From assembly GCF_014779555.2 (NCBI RefSeq), contig NZ_CP094357.1:868001-932000 (forward strand): a stretch of DNA of 64,000 nt, given 5' to 3'. Each line of letters begins with the position of its first letter. The first letter of the stretch is position 1. The position numbers and the translations under genes were made by a program. The DNA is from Lysobacter capsici (GTDB lineage Bacteria > Pseudomonadota > Gammaproteobacteria > Xanthomonadales > Xanthomonadaceae). This document shows, piece after piece, positions 54,537 to 63,531 of the stretch. The notes below the pieces were generated by a model, which did not search any database, was not told the origin of the DNA, and saw only the letters and a program-made list of their open reading frames with translations.

Positions 54537-56123
54537 TCAATGACGGAAATGACGCACGCCGGTGAACACCATCGCCAGCCCGTGCTCGTCGGCGGCGGCG
54601 ATCACTTCGTTGTCGCGCATCGAGCCGCCCGGCTGGATCACCGCCTTGATGCCGGCCGCGGCCGCGGCGTCGATGCCGTCGCGGAACGGGAAGAACGCAT
54701 CCGACGCCATCACCGAGCCCGGCACGACCAGGCCGGCTTCCTCGGCCTTGAGCGCGGCGATCTTGGCGCTGACCACGCGGCTCATCTGGCCGGCGCCGAT
54801 GCCGATGCTGCGGTGATCGCGCGCATAGACGATGGCGTTGGACTTGACGAACTTGGCGATGCGCCAGGCGAACAGCAGGTCGCTGAGCTGGGCCTCGGTC
54901 GGGGCGAGCTTGCTGACCACTTTCAACTCGTCGCGGCCTACTTCGCGCAGGTCGGCGCTCTGCACCAGCAGGCCCGAGCCGATGCGCTTGATGTCCTGCA
55001 AGTTGCGGCCGGCGCCGTGCGGGATGCGCAGCACGCGCACGTTGGCCTTCTTCCTGGCGTAGTCGATCGCCGCGTCGTCGTAATCCGGCGCGATCAGCAC
55101 CTCGACGAACTGGCGGTCGAGGATGACCTTGGCGGTGGCCGCGTCGAGCTTGGTGTTGAAGGCGATGATGCCGCCGAACGCCGAGGTCGGGTCGGTCGCA
55201 TACGCCAGCTCGTAGGCGTCGCCGCAGGCCACGCCCTGGGCCACGCCGCAGGGGTTGGCGTGCTTGACGATCACGCAGGCCGGGGTTTCGAACTGGCGAA
55301 CGCATTCCCAGGCCGCGTCGGCGTCGGCGAGGTTGTTGTAGCTCAGCTCCTTGCCCTGCAACTGGGTGAAGGTGGCCAGGGTGCCGGGCAGCGGGTTGAC
55401 GTCGCGGTAGAACGCGCCGAGCTGGTGCGGGTTTTCGCCGTAGCGCAGGTCCATGACCTTGACGAAGCTGGCGTTGTGCTGCGCAGGGAAGGCCTGCGCG
55501 CTGCCGTCCTCGGCGATCGCCGAGAGGTGATTGCTGATCGCCGCGTCGTACTGGGCGACGCGGTTGAACGCGGCCACCGACAGGGCGAAGCGGGTCTTGC
55601 CGCTGAGCGCGCCGTCGTTGCCGTTCAATTCCTCGATCAGGCCGGCGTATTGCGCCGGGTCGGTCGCGACCGCGACCCGGGCGAAGTTCTTCGCCGCCGA
55701 GCGCAGCATCGCCGGGCCGCCGATGTCGATGTTCTCGATGATGTCGTCGAAGCTGCTGGCGGGGTTGGCGGCGACTTTCTCGAACGGGTACAGGTTCAAC
55801 ACCAGCAGGTCGATCGCGGCGATGCCGTGCTGGGCCATCACTGCGTCGTCGGTGCCGGCGCGGCCGAGCAGGCCGCCGTGGACCAGCGGATGCAGGGTCT
55901 TGACCCGGCCGTCCATCATTTCCGGGAAGCCGGTGACCTCGGACACGTCGCGCACGGCCAGGCCGGCGTCGCGGATGGCCTTGGCGGTGCCGCCGGTGGA
56001 CAGCAGTTCGACCCCGCGCGCGGCCAGGGCCTGGGCGAGTTCGATGAGGCCGGTCTTGTCGGACACGGACAGCAGGGCGCGGCGGATGTGAACCGGCGTG
56101 CCGGTCGAGGTATCGGAGGTCAT
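54537..56123 (-). CDS. purH: Bifunctional AICAR transformylase / IMP cyclohydrolase
   Basis: 528 residues. Last two steps of IMP synthesis. The N-terminal cyclohydrolase (MGS-like) domain has [24 protein letters not shown] and [15 protein letters not shown]; the C-terminal transformylase has [10 protein letters not shown] and [12 protein letters not shown] 56123 is used (the open frame extends further). Complete and canonical. Confidence 0.97.
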   Translation of the reverse strand: MTSDTSTGTPVHIRRALLSVSDKTGLIELAQALAARGVELLSTGGTAKAIRDAGLAVRDVSEVTGFPEMMDGRVKTLHPLVHGGLLGRAGTDDAVMAQHGIAAIDLLVLNLYPFEKVAANPASSFDDIIENIDIGGPAMLRSAAKNFARVAVATDPAQYAGLIEELNGNDGALSGKTRFALSVAAFNRVAQYDAAISNHLSAIAEDGSAQAFPAQHNASFVKVMDLRYGENPHQLGAFYRDVNPLPGTLATFTQLQGKELSYNNLADADAAWECVRQFETPACVIVKHANPCGVAQGVACGDAYELAYATDPTSAFGGIIAFNTKLDAATAKVILDRQFVEVLIAPDYDDAAIDYARKKANVRVLRIPHGAGRNLQDIKRIGSGLLVQSADLREVGRDELKVVSKLAPTEAQLSDLLFAWRIAKFVKSNAIVYARDHRSIGIGAGQMSRVVSAKIAALKAEEAGLVVPGSVMASDAFFPFRDGIDAAAAAGIKAVIQPGGSMRDNEVIAAADEHGLAMVFTGVRHFRH

Positions 56124-56395
56124 TCGGGGAAGGGGGCAGCGGAAGGCGCGGGAATTATAGCGGGGGTGGGCCGCCGGGCCGGCCCGTTCAGGCCCGGATC
56201 GCGCATCTTCGGCCACCGTGGCCCGGCAATCGCGACGCCGACGGCGCCGCGCGGCCGGCGTCGGCACCGCCACGCTGATCCGGCGGGCCAGTATTTCGAT
56301 ACCGCGCGCATCCGTGGGCACGGGGACCGCGATCGTTGTCCGCAGCCGCTAAGCTGATCGGCGATGCCCGCGAGGGCTTTGGGAACGCACAGGGA

Positions 56396-57040
56396 ATGGC
56401 TTCGATCTACGCTTTGAAAGGACGCTTCCAGGGGCTGCTGCGGCCGCTGGTGCGACGCCTGCACGCGCTGGGCGTCACCGCCAATCAAGTCACCACCGCG
56501 GCGGCGGCGGTCTCGCTCGGCGTGGCCGTGCTGGTGTACTGGGCCGCGCCGGCGCGGCCGTGGCTGTTCGCGCTGCTGCCGTTGTGGATGTTCGCGCGCA
56601 TGGCGATGAACGCCATCGACGGCATGCTGGCGCGCGAGTTCGGCCAGCAGTCGCGGCTGGGCGCTTACCTCAACGAACTGTGCGATGTGGTGTCCGACAG
56701 CGCCTTGTACCTGGCCTTGTTCGCGGTCGCCGGCCTGCATCCGGCGCCGTTGCTGGCGTTCGTGCTGCTGGCGGCGTTGACCGAATACGCCGGCGTGCTC
56801 GGGCCGATGATCGGCGCGCCGCGTCGCTACGACGGGCCGATGGGCAAGAGCGACCGCGCGTTCGTGGTCGGTTTGCTAGGCGTATTGCTCGCGCTGGGCT
56901 GGATCGGCGCGCGCGGTACGGAACTGATGTTGATCGTCGCCGGTCTGCTGTGCGTGTTGACCGTGGTGCGCCGCGTGCGCGCCGGTTTGCGGCATGATGC
57001 CGCGCAGGACGCCGCAGTACCGCAACAAGGAGAAGGTTGA
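56396..57040 (+). CDS. CDP-alcohol phosphatidyltransferase-like protein (YnbA-type), copy 1
   Basis: 214 residues, about six membrane helices. The CAPT motif reads NAIDGMLAR then GAYLNELCD: the first and third Asp of the D-x2-DG-x2-AR-x8-9-G-x3-D-x3-D signature are Asn (Asn72, Asn93) while Asp75 and Asp97 remain. Corresponds to E. coli YnbA by context. The alcohol substrate is unknown. It overlaps the next gene by one base (TGATG). ATG 56396 is used; a TTG lies 60 bases upstream. Confidence 0.85.
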   Translation: MASIYALKGRFQGLLRPLVRRLHALGVTANQVTTAAAAVSLGVAVLVYWAAPARPWLFALLPLWMFARMAMNAIDGMLAREFGQQSRLGAYLNELCDVVSDSALYLALFAVAGLHPAPLLAFVLLAALTEYAGVLGPMIGAPRRYDGPMGKSDRAFVVGLLGVLLALGWIGARGTELMLIVAGLLCVLTVVRRVRAGLRHDAAQDAAVPQQGEG

Positions 57041-58800
57041 TGAGGGAAGTACAGGAACGCCAGTTCGCCAGTTTCGACGGCACTTCGTTGTTCTATCGCT
57101 ATTGGCCCGCGAGCGCGCCGGCCGCCGGCCAGCCGCGCCGCGCGATCGTGCTGCTGCATCGCGGCCACGAACATTCCGGCCGGGTCCAGCATCTGGTCGC
57201 CGAGTTGGGCATGGAGGACGCCGATTTCTTCGCCTGGGACGCGCGCGGCAACGGCCGTTCGCCCGGCGAGCGCGGCGATGCGCCCGGTTTCGATGCGCTG
57301 GTGCGCGACCTGGACCGCTTCGTCGCCCATATCGGCGCCAGCCACGGCATCGCGGTCGAAGACACCGCGCTGATCGCGCAGAGTGTCGGCGCGGTGGTCG
57401 CCGCGACCTGGGTCCACGACTACGCGCCGCGCCTGCGCGCGCTGGTGCTGGCCTCGCCGGCGTTCAAGGTCAAGCTGTACGTGCCGCTGGCGGTGCCGGG
57501 CCTGAAGCTGATGCAGAAGCTGCGCGGCAATTTCTTCGTCAACAGCTATGTCAAGCCGCAGTGGTTGACGCACGATCCGGAGCGGGTCGAGAGCTATCGT
57601 ACCGATCCGTTGATTACCCGGCCGATTTCGGTGCGGGTGTTGTTGGGGCTGTACGAGACTTCGGACCGTATCGTGGCCGATGCGCAGGCGATCACGGTGC
57701 CGACGCAACTCTTGGTCTCGGGTTCGGATTTCGTCGTCCACCGCGGCCCGCAGGACCGGTTCTACGAGCGGCTGGGATCGGAAATCAAGGAACGCCACCT
57801 GCTGCAGGGCTTCTATCACGACACCCTGGGCGAGAAGGGCCGGGTCGCCGCGATCAACCGCATCCGCGCCTTCGTGCAGGCGCGTTTCGCCGAGCCGCTG
57901 CGCCGCGCCGATCTGCTCGACGCGCACCGTCACGGCCCGAGCTTCGAGGAATCGGAAAAACTCTCGTGGCCGCCGGAACGCTGGTCGCTGGCGGATCTGC
58001 GCTGGCGCTTCACCCGCGCCGGGCTGCGCTTCGGCGGCAAGTTCTCCGAGGGCATCAAACTCGGCCTGGACACCGGCTTCGATTCGGGCAGCAGCCTGGA
58101 CTACGTCTACCGCGACGAGGCGCGCGGCAAAGGGCCGCTGGGCCGGATGATCGATCGCAATTATCTCGACGCGATCGGCTGGCGCGGCATCCGCGTGCGC
58201 CGCACCCATCTGCACGAGCTGTTGCGCGAAGCGATGCGGCGCCTGCGCGCGGCCTCGTTGCCGGTGCATGCGGTCGATATCGCCGCCGGTCACGGCCGCT
58301 ATGCGCTCGAAGCGCTGGCCGGCGGCACCGAGCGCGCCGATTCGATCCGTCTGCGCGATTACAGCGAGCTCAACGTCGACAAGGGCCGCGCCTTGATCGA
58401 CACCCTCGGCGCCCGCGCGCTCGCGCGCTTCGATCAGGGCGACGCGTTCGACCGCAACGCGCTGGCCGCGCTCGATCCGCGCCCGACCCTGGCGGTGGTG
58501 TCGGGCCTGTACGAACTGTTTCCCGACAACGCGCTGGTGCGGCGCTCGCTCGAAGGCCTGGCCGCGGCGGTGCCGCCGGGCGGTTTCATCGTCTACACCG
58601 GCCAGCCCTGGCATCCGCAGCTGGAGTTCATCGCCCGCGCGCTGACCAGCCACCGCGGCGGCGAGGCCTGGGTGATGCGCCGGCGCAGCCAGCAGGAAAT
58701 GGACGATCTGGTGCGCGCGGCGGGTTTCGTCAAGATCGATCAGCGCATCGACGCCTGGGGCATCTTCACCGTATCGCTGGCGCAGCGGGTCGACGCATGA
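57040..58800 (+). CDS. Bifunctional alpha/beta hydrolase / class I SAM methyltransferase (YnbC-like)
   Basis: 586 residues. The N-terminal lysophospholipase-like hydrolase (about 1-290) has RGHEHSGRVQH and IAQSVGAV with nucleophile candidate Ser115. The C-terminal methyltransferase (about 330-586) has motif I AVDIAAGHGRYALEAL at about 411-426. The fusion and neighbours match E. coli YnbC. Probably modifies or cleaves a lipid; the reaction is not known. Confidence 0.88.
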   Translation: MREVQERQFASFDGTSLFYRYWPASAPAAGQPRRAIVLLHRGHEHSGRVQHLVAELGMEDADFFAWDARGNGRSPGERGDAPGFDALVRDLDRFVAHIGASHGIAVEDTALIAQSVGAVVAATWVHDYAPRLRALVLASPAFKVKLYVPLAVPGLKLMQKLRGNFFVNSYVKPQWLTHDPERVESYRTDPLITRPISVRVLLGLYETSDRIVADAQAITVPTQLLVSGSDFVVHRGPQDRFYERLGSEIKERHLLQGFYHDTLGEKGRVAAINRIRAFVQARFAEPLRRADLLDAHRHGPSFEESEKLSWPPERWSLADLRWRFTRAGLRFGGKFSEGIKLGLDTGFDSGSSLDYVYRDEARGKGPLGRMIDRNYLDAIGWRGIRVRRTHLHELLREAMRRLRAASLPVHAVDIAAGHGRYALEALAGGTERADSIRLRDYSELNVDKGRALIDTLGARALARFDQGDAFDRNALAALDPRPTLAVVSGLYELFPDNALVRRSLEGLAAAVPPGGFIVYTGQPWHPQLEFIARALTSHRGGEAWVMRRRSQQEMDDLVRAAGFVKIDQRIDAWGIFTVSLAQRVDA

Positions 58801-60143
58801 CCGCTGCGACCGCGCGGCGTCCGTGGGGGCGGGCGCTGCTGTGGCTGATCTTCCTCGGGCCGCTGTTCTTTCTGAGCTACGGCTACGCCAACTCGGTCGC
58901 GGCCGCGCGCGTCGTCGTGCCCAGCATCGTGTTCGACTGGGAACGGGCGATGCCGTTCTGGGCCTGGACCATCGTGCCGTACTGGTCGATCGACCTGTTC
59001 TACGGGATATCGCTGTTCGTCTGCCGCGACCGGCGCGAGCTCGATACCCAGGCCTTGCGCCTGCTGAGCGCGCAGGTCGTCGCGATCTCGTGTTTCCTGT
59101 TGCTCCCGCTGCATTTCAGTTTCACCCGTCCGGAGACGGGCGGCGTGTTCGGTTGGTTGTTCGATGTGCTGCTGGGCTTCGACAAACCGTTCAATCAGGC
59201 GCCGTCGCTGCACATCGTGCTATTGATCGTGCTGTGGGTGCGTTTCGCTCAGCACCTGGGCGGCGTGTGGCGCTGGATGTTGCACCTGTGGTTCGCGCTG
59301 ATCGGCTTGTCGGTGTTGACCACCTATCAGCATCACTTCATCGACCTGCCCACCGGTGTGCTGGCCGGTTGGCTGTGCGTGTGGCTGTGGCCGGAACGCG
59401 CCGTCGCGCCGTGGCGGCATGCGGCGCTGACGCGCGATCCGCAGCGCTGGAAGCTCGCGCTGATCTATCTGGCCGGCGCCAGTGCCTGTGCGTATGCCGC
59501 GATCGCGCTGGGCGGGGCCGCGTTGTGGCTGCTGTGGCCGGCGCTGTCGTTGCTGCTGGTGGCGCTGAACTACGCGGTCCTCGGCGCGGACGGCTTCCAG
59601 AAACGCGACGACGGCCGTCTGAGCACGGCCGCGTGCTGGCTGTATGCGCCGTACCTGCTGGGCGCGTGGCTCAATTCGCGCTGGTGGACGCGCAACGCGC
59701 CGCAGCCGGTGTGGGTGATCGACGAAGTCTGGCTGGGTCGGGTGCCCGGCCGCGACGAACGCGATGGCTATGCGCGGGTGATCGATGTCAGCGCGGAACT
59801 ACCGTTGCGGTCGTGGCGATCGGGCGACGTGGTCAGGCCGATGCTGGATCTGGTCGCGCCGAGCGCTGAGCAGTTGCGCCAAGCCGCCATCGATATTGAA
59901 TCGCTGCGGGGGCACGGCGAGATTTTGGTCTGCTGCGCCCTGGGCTACTCGCGCAGCGCCGCCGCGGTCGCGGCGTGGCTGCTGCACAGCGGACGCGCGG
60001 CCACGGTGGACGAAGCGATCGCGATCCTGCGCAAGGCGCGGCCGGCGATCGTGCTGCGCGACCGGCATCGGCGCGCGCTGGGATTGATGACGCGCGCAGC
60101 GGCGACGGCGCGTACGCAGGTTCCAGACGGACACATCGCATGA
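58797..60143 (+). CDS. Bifunctional PAP2-type and dual-specificity phosphatase (YnbD-like)
   Basis: 448 residues. The N-terminal membrane PAP2-like part has six helices with NQAPSLHIVLL and TTYQHHFIDLPTGV. The C-terminal dual-specificity phosphatase has CALGYSRSAA (Cys380, Arg386, C-x5-R). Fusion as in E. coli YnbD. The first ATG overlaps the previous stop (ATGA). Likely dephosphorylates a lipid phosphate intermediate and/or a phosphorylated head group. Confidence 0.88.
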   Translation: MTAATARRPWGRALLWLIFLGPLFFLSYGYANSVAAARVVVPSIVFDWERAMPFWAWTIVPYWSIDLFYGISLFVCRDRRELDTQALRLLSAQVVAISCFLLLPLHFSFTRPETGGVFGWLFDVLLGFDKPFNQAPSLHIVLLIVLWVRFAQHLGGVWRWMLHLWFALIGLSVLTTYQHHFIDLPTGVLAGWLCVWLWPERAVAPWRHAALTRDPQRWKLALIYLAGASACAYAAIALGGAALWLLWPALSLLLVALNYAVLGADGFQKRDDGRLSTAACWLYAPYLLGAWLNSRWWTRNAPQPVWVIDEVWLGRVPGRDERDGYARVIDVSAELPLRSWRSGDVVRPMLDLVAPSAEQLRQAAIDIESLRGHGEILVCCALGYSRSAAAVAAWLLHSGRAATVDEAIAILRKARPAIVLRDRHRRALGLMTRAAATARTQVPDGHIA

Positions 60144-60625
60144 GCGATCCGCAAACGCCGCCGCCTTCGAGTGGCGATCCCATCGCGACGACGGCTTTCG
60201 ACCTGCGCGCGATGGCCTCGCTGCTGGCGCAGGGGCGGCATCTGCGCAACGTCTCGCTGATCGTGCTGGCGGCCACGCTGCTGGGTCTGGTGTGGCCCGA
60301 CGCGGGCGCGGATGCCATGCCGGCGTGGTGGCTGCTGAGCCTGTGCGCCGGGCTGGCGCAGTTGTATTACGCGGTGCGGGTGGATTTCGACGCGAGGTTG
60401 CTGGCCGCGTTGGCCGATCACGGCGATGACGCCAACGCCGACCTGCACGCCGCGCGACGCCTGGACGCGAGCTTGATCGCGCTGGAGCTGTTGCCGCGCG
60501 ACCGCGCCGGTCGCGACTGGCCGGCGCGCTGGCGCGGCGCGCGCGGCCTGCTGCGCAATCAAGCGTTGTGCCTGCTGGCCCAATTGGCGATGCTGGTCGC
60601 GGCCTATGGGCGAGTGTGGCTATGA
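60140..60625 (+). CDS. Hypothetical membrane protein of the lipid operon
   Basis: 161 residues, two or three hydrophobic helices (about 38-52, 60-78 and a C-terminal one). Overlaps both neighbours (ATGA at its start; ATGA again at its end with the gene at 60622). No family is recognised. Confidence 0.75.
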   Translation: MSDPQTPPPSSGDPIATTAFDLRAMASLLAQGRHLRNVSLIVLAATLLGLVWPDAGADAMPAWWLLSLCAGLAQLYYAVRVDFDARLLAALADHGDDANADLHAARRLDASLIALELLPRDRAGRDWPARWRGARGLLRNQALCLLAQLAMLVAAYGRVWL

Positions 60626-62142
60626 GCGAAACGGGGATGGACGATAACGTGTGGACCGCGCCGCGGCGCGCGCTGTGGCAACGCCTGCACCAATACCAAT
60701 TCGGCGGCGAACACCACGAAGCCTTTCTGACCTGCGTCGCCCACGCCTGCCAGACCACGCGCGAGGGCGCGCAGGCGGCGCTGGAGGAATACCGGCGGTT
60801 CTGTTTTCTGGCGATTTCCGCCGGCCATCCGGTCACGCCGAGCGAGCTGATCGATCAGGTCTGGCACGCGCATATGACCGACACCCGCGACTACTGGCAA
60901 CGCTTTTGTCCGCAGGTGCTCGAACAATCGCTGCACCACGCGCCCTCGCTCGGCGGCGCGCAGGAACAAGAACGGCATCAACAGCAGTACCGCGAGACCT
61001 ATATCAGCTACGAGCGCTTCTTCGGCGATCCGCCGGCGGCGCAATGGCCGTATCCGACGCTGTCGCGCGCGGCGCAGGTCGCCACTCACGAGCCGCAATC
61101 GGGCCGGCGCACGCCGTTGCGGTTCGTCACGCCCTGGACCTTGCCGCCTCGCGGGGTCGGCCGGTGGGCATGGATATGGAGCGGCGCCTGCGCCGCGGCG
61201 TATGTGTGGGGTGTATCGGTGTCGGCGGACTACGACCCGCTGCAATGGCGCGGCTATCAGTTTCTCGCGTTCTACATCGCCGCGATCGGCTGCGTGTTCG
61301 CGGTCGGCGGTGCATTGGAGCGACGCGTGCGCGGCGCCAACCGGCGCGGCAGCGTCCAAGGCGGCGACCCGGTCGAACTGGGTTTTCTTGCCGCGGGCAC
61401 CGAACGCGCCGCGGACGTGGCGATCGTCGAACTGCTCGACCGCGATGCCTTGCGCCTGGATTTCGCCGGTCACGCCCGCGATGCGGCGCGCACCGGCGCC
61501 TGGCTGCGCGCGAACCCGGACGGCGGCAAGCAGCCTCTTCCCGAATCGCTGCGCGAGGCGATGTGGATCGTGCAGCGCCGGCAGAATCTCGACGATGCCC
61601 TCGGCGCGCTCAAGCAGCATTACGACGGACTGGGCGAGCACCTGCAGCGCAAGGGCTGGTGGATGAGTTCGGGGCAGGCCTTAGGCGCGCGACTGGTCGG
61701 CACGCTGCCGATCATCGCCTTGGCCGGGTTCGGCCTGTGCAAGATTTTTATCGGCGTGGAGCGCGGCAAGCCGGTGGGCTTCCTGGTGGTACTGACTGCG
61801 TTCGCGGGTGTGTTGGCGTTGGTCCGCTGGGCCTTCGCCAAGCGGCGTTCGCGCGCCGGTGATTGGGCGCTGCACGATGCCGACCGCGCCTTGGCCAAGC
61901 GCCGCGAATCCAGCGACGTCGAGGCCGGCGCGCGGGTCGCGTTGATGGGCACGGCGGGCCTGCTCGACAGCGCGCTGGCCGATTACCACATCCTGCGCAC
62001 GCCGGTGTCCAGCAGCAGCGACGGCAGCGGCGGCAGCAGCAGTTGCGGCAGCAGTAGCAACAGCAGTAGCAACAGCAGCGACAGCGGCGGCAGCAGTTGC
62101 GGGTCCAGCGGCTGCGGCGGTTGCGGCGGCGGTGGCGATTGA
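60622..62142 (+). CDS. TIGR04222-like membrane protein with Ser/Gly/Cys-rich tail
   Basis: 506 residues. The N-terminal region (about 20-100) has TPSELIDQVWHAHMTDTRDY, similar to the glycine-rich-domain (GRDP/DUF1399) family. Two membrane segments lie at about 195-235 and two at 355-410. The C-terminus is a Ser/Gly/Cys-rich tail from about 465 (SSSSDGSGG, SSCGSSGCGGCGG) with seven cysteines, the hallmark of TIGR04222 proteins. Function unknown; unusual as a member of a lipid operon. Confidence 0.83.
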   Translation: MSETGMDDNVWTAPRRALWQRLHQYQFGGEHHEAFLTCVAHACQTTREGAQAALEEYRRFCFLAISAGHPVTPSELIDQVWHAHMTDTRDYWQRFCPQVLEQSLHHAPSLGGAQEQERHQQQYRETYISYERFFGDPPAAQWPYPTLSRAAQVATHEPQSGRRTPLRFVTPWTLPPRGVGRWAWIWSGACAAAYVWGVSVSADYDPLQWRGYQFLAFYIAAIGCVFAVGGALERRVRGANRRGSVQGGDPVELGFLAAGTERAADVAIVELLDRDALRLDFAGHARDAARTGAWLRANPDGGKQPLPESLREAMWIVQRRQNLDDALGALKQHYDGLGEHLQRKGWWMSSGQALGARLVGTLPIIALAGFGLCKIFIGVERGKPVGFLVVLTAFAGVLALVRWAFAKRRSRAGDWALHDADRALAKRRESSDVEAGARVALMGTAGLLDSALADYHILRTPVSSSSDGSGGSSSCGSSSNSSSNSSDSGGSSCGSSGCGGCGGGGD

Positions 62143-62155
62143 ACGGAGCGACAGC

Positions 62156-62854
62156 ATGAGCGACCCCCACGATCCCCGGCCGTCCGATGACGTCGCGCCG
62201 TTGCCGACCGCGCCGGGCGAACCGGCGCGGCCCGACTGGCGCATACGCCTGGCCGCGCGGCTGCGTTCGCGCGGTGCCACGCCCAATGGCATTTCTTTGT
62301 TCGCCATCGGTCTGGCCGCATTGGCCGGGCTGTCGTTCTTCTTCGCCCTGCGCGATCCGCCGCTGGCCGGCGTGGTGCTGCTGTTGTTCGCGGCCGTTTG
62401 CCTGCAAGGGCGGATGCTGTGCAATCGGCTCGACGGCCTGCTCGCGCGTCGCGGCGGCATGGTCGGCAAGGCCGGCGAGGTCTATAGCGATGCGCCCGAT
62501 CGGCTCGCCGACACGCTGATTTTTCTCGGCGTCGGCTACGGCCTGGCGCCGTGGCTGAGCTGGGCCAGCGACTTGGGCTGGGCCGCGTCGCTGCTGTCGG
62601 TCGGTACCGCTTACGTGCGCGTGCTCGGCTTGGCCTGCGGCTTGCGCGAACATGCGCAGGGCCCGATGTCGCGGCGCATGCGCATGATCGCGATGAGTCT
62701 GGCCGCGCTGCTGTCGGCGATCGGTCTGGCGTTGGGATGGACCCAGTGGGTCGAGGCCTTGCTCGCCGCCGCCCTGGCCGCGGTCGCGCTCGGCGCGGCC
62801 GTGACCATCGGCTTGCGCCTGCGTTCGATCGTGCGCGAATTGGAGGCCAGATGA
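62156..62854 (+). CDS. CDP-alcohol phosphatidyltransferase-like protein, copy 2
   Basis: 232 residues, about six membrane helices. The motif reads NRLDGLLAR then GEVYSDAPD: the first Asp is Asn90, the third is Ser111, with Asp93 and Asp115 kept and an extra Asp112. Divergent from copy 1 at 56396. The alcohol substrate is unknown. Ribosome site ACGGAGCG; overlaps the PlsC gene (ATGA). Confidence 0.85.
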   Translation: MSDPHDPRPSDDVAPLPTAPGEPARPDWRIRLAARLRSRGATPNGISLFAIGLAALAGLSFFFALRDPPLAGVVLLLFAAVCLQGRMLCNRLDGLLARRGGMVGKAGEVYSDAPDRLADTLIFLGVGYGLAPWLSWASDLGWAASLLSVGTAYVRVLGLACGLREHAQGPMSRRMRMIAMSLAALLSAIGLALGWTQWVEALLAAALAAVALGAAVTIGLRLRSIVRELEAR

Positions 62855-63531
62855 TTTCGAACTTGCTCGCCAGCAGCTTCAGCGGCGCGATCCGCGCGCT
62901 GACCGGCGCGCGCGCGCTGTGGCGCTGCTCGCCGTCGTCGGATCACCGCGTGTACTACGGCAACCACGTCAGTCACGGCGATTTCGTCATGATCTGGTCG
63001 GCCTTGCCGCCGGCATTGCGGCGTCAGGTGCGGCCGGTGGCCGGCGCCGATTACTGGCAGCGCGATGCCTTGCGTCGCTATCTGATCCGCGAAGTCTTCA
63101 ACGGCGTGTTGATCGAACGCGACCCGGCCCAGCGCAAGCGCGACGCCATCGATACCTTGTGCGACGCGGTCGACGGCGGCAGTTCGCTGATCCTGTTCCC
63201 CGAGGGCACGCGCAACCAGGGCGACGAGCCGCTGCTGCCGTTCAAGAGCGGGCTGTATCACCTCGCGCATTGCCGTCCGGAGCTCGAATTCGTGCCGGTA
63301 TGGATCGACAACCTCGCCCGGGTCATGCCCAAGGGCAAGGTCTTGCCGCTGCCGTTGCTGTGTACCGCGACCTTCGGCGAGACCTTGCGCCTGCATGCCG
63401 ACGAAGACAAGCAGGCGTTTCTCGATCGCGCGCGCAACGCCTTGCTGGCCTTGTCCGAGCACGGCTCGGGCCATGCCGCGGGCAACGGTACGACGGGCGG
63501 CGCGAACCCCGGCCACGGAGCGGCGGAATGA
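62851..63531 (+). CDS. 1-acyl-sn-glycerol-3-phosphate acyltransferase (PlsC type)
   Basis: 226 residues. NHVSHGD with His39 and Asp44 (H-x4-D), ILFPEGTRNQGDE and FVPVWIDN are the acyltransferase motifs. It makes phosphatidate, the substrate of the CdsA-like neighbour. It overlaps the next gene by ATGA. Confidence 0.92.
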   Translation: MISNLLASSFSGAIRALTGARALWRCSPSSDHRVYYGNHVSHGDFVMIWSALPPALRRQVRPVAGADYWQRDALRRYLIREVFNGVLIERDPAQRKRDAIDTLCDAVDGGSSLILFPEGTRNQGDEPLLPFKSGLYHLAHCRPELEFVPVWIDNLARVMPKGKVLPLPLLCTATFGETLRLHADEDKQAFLDRARNALLALSEHGSGHAAGNGTTGGANPGHGAAE

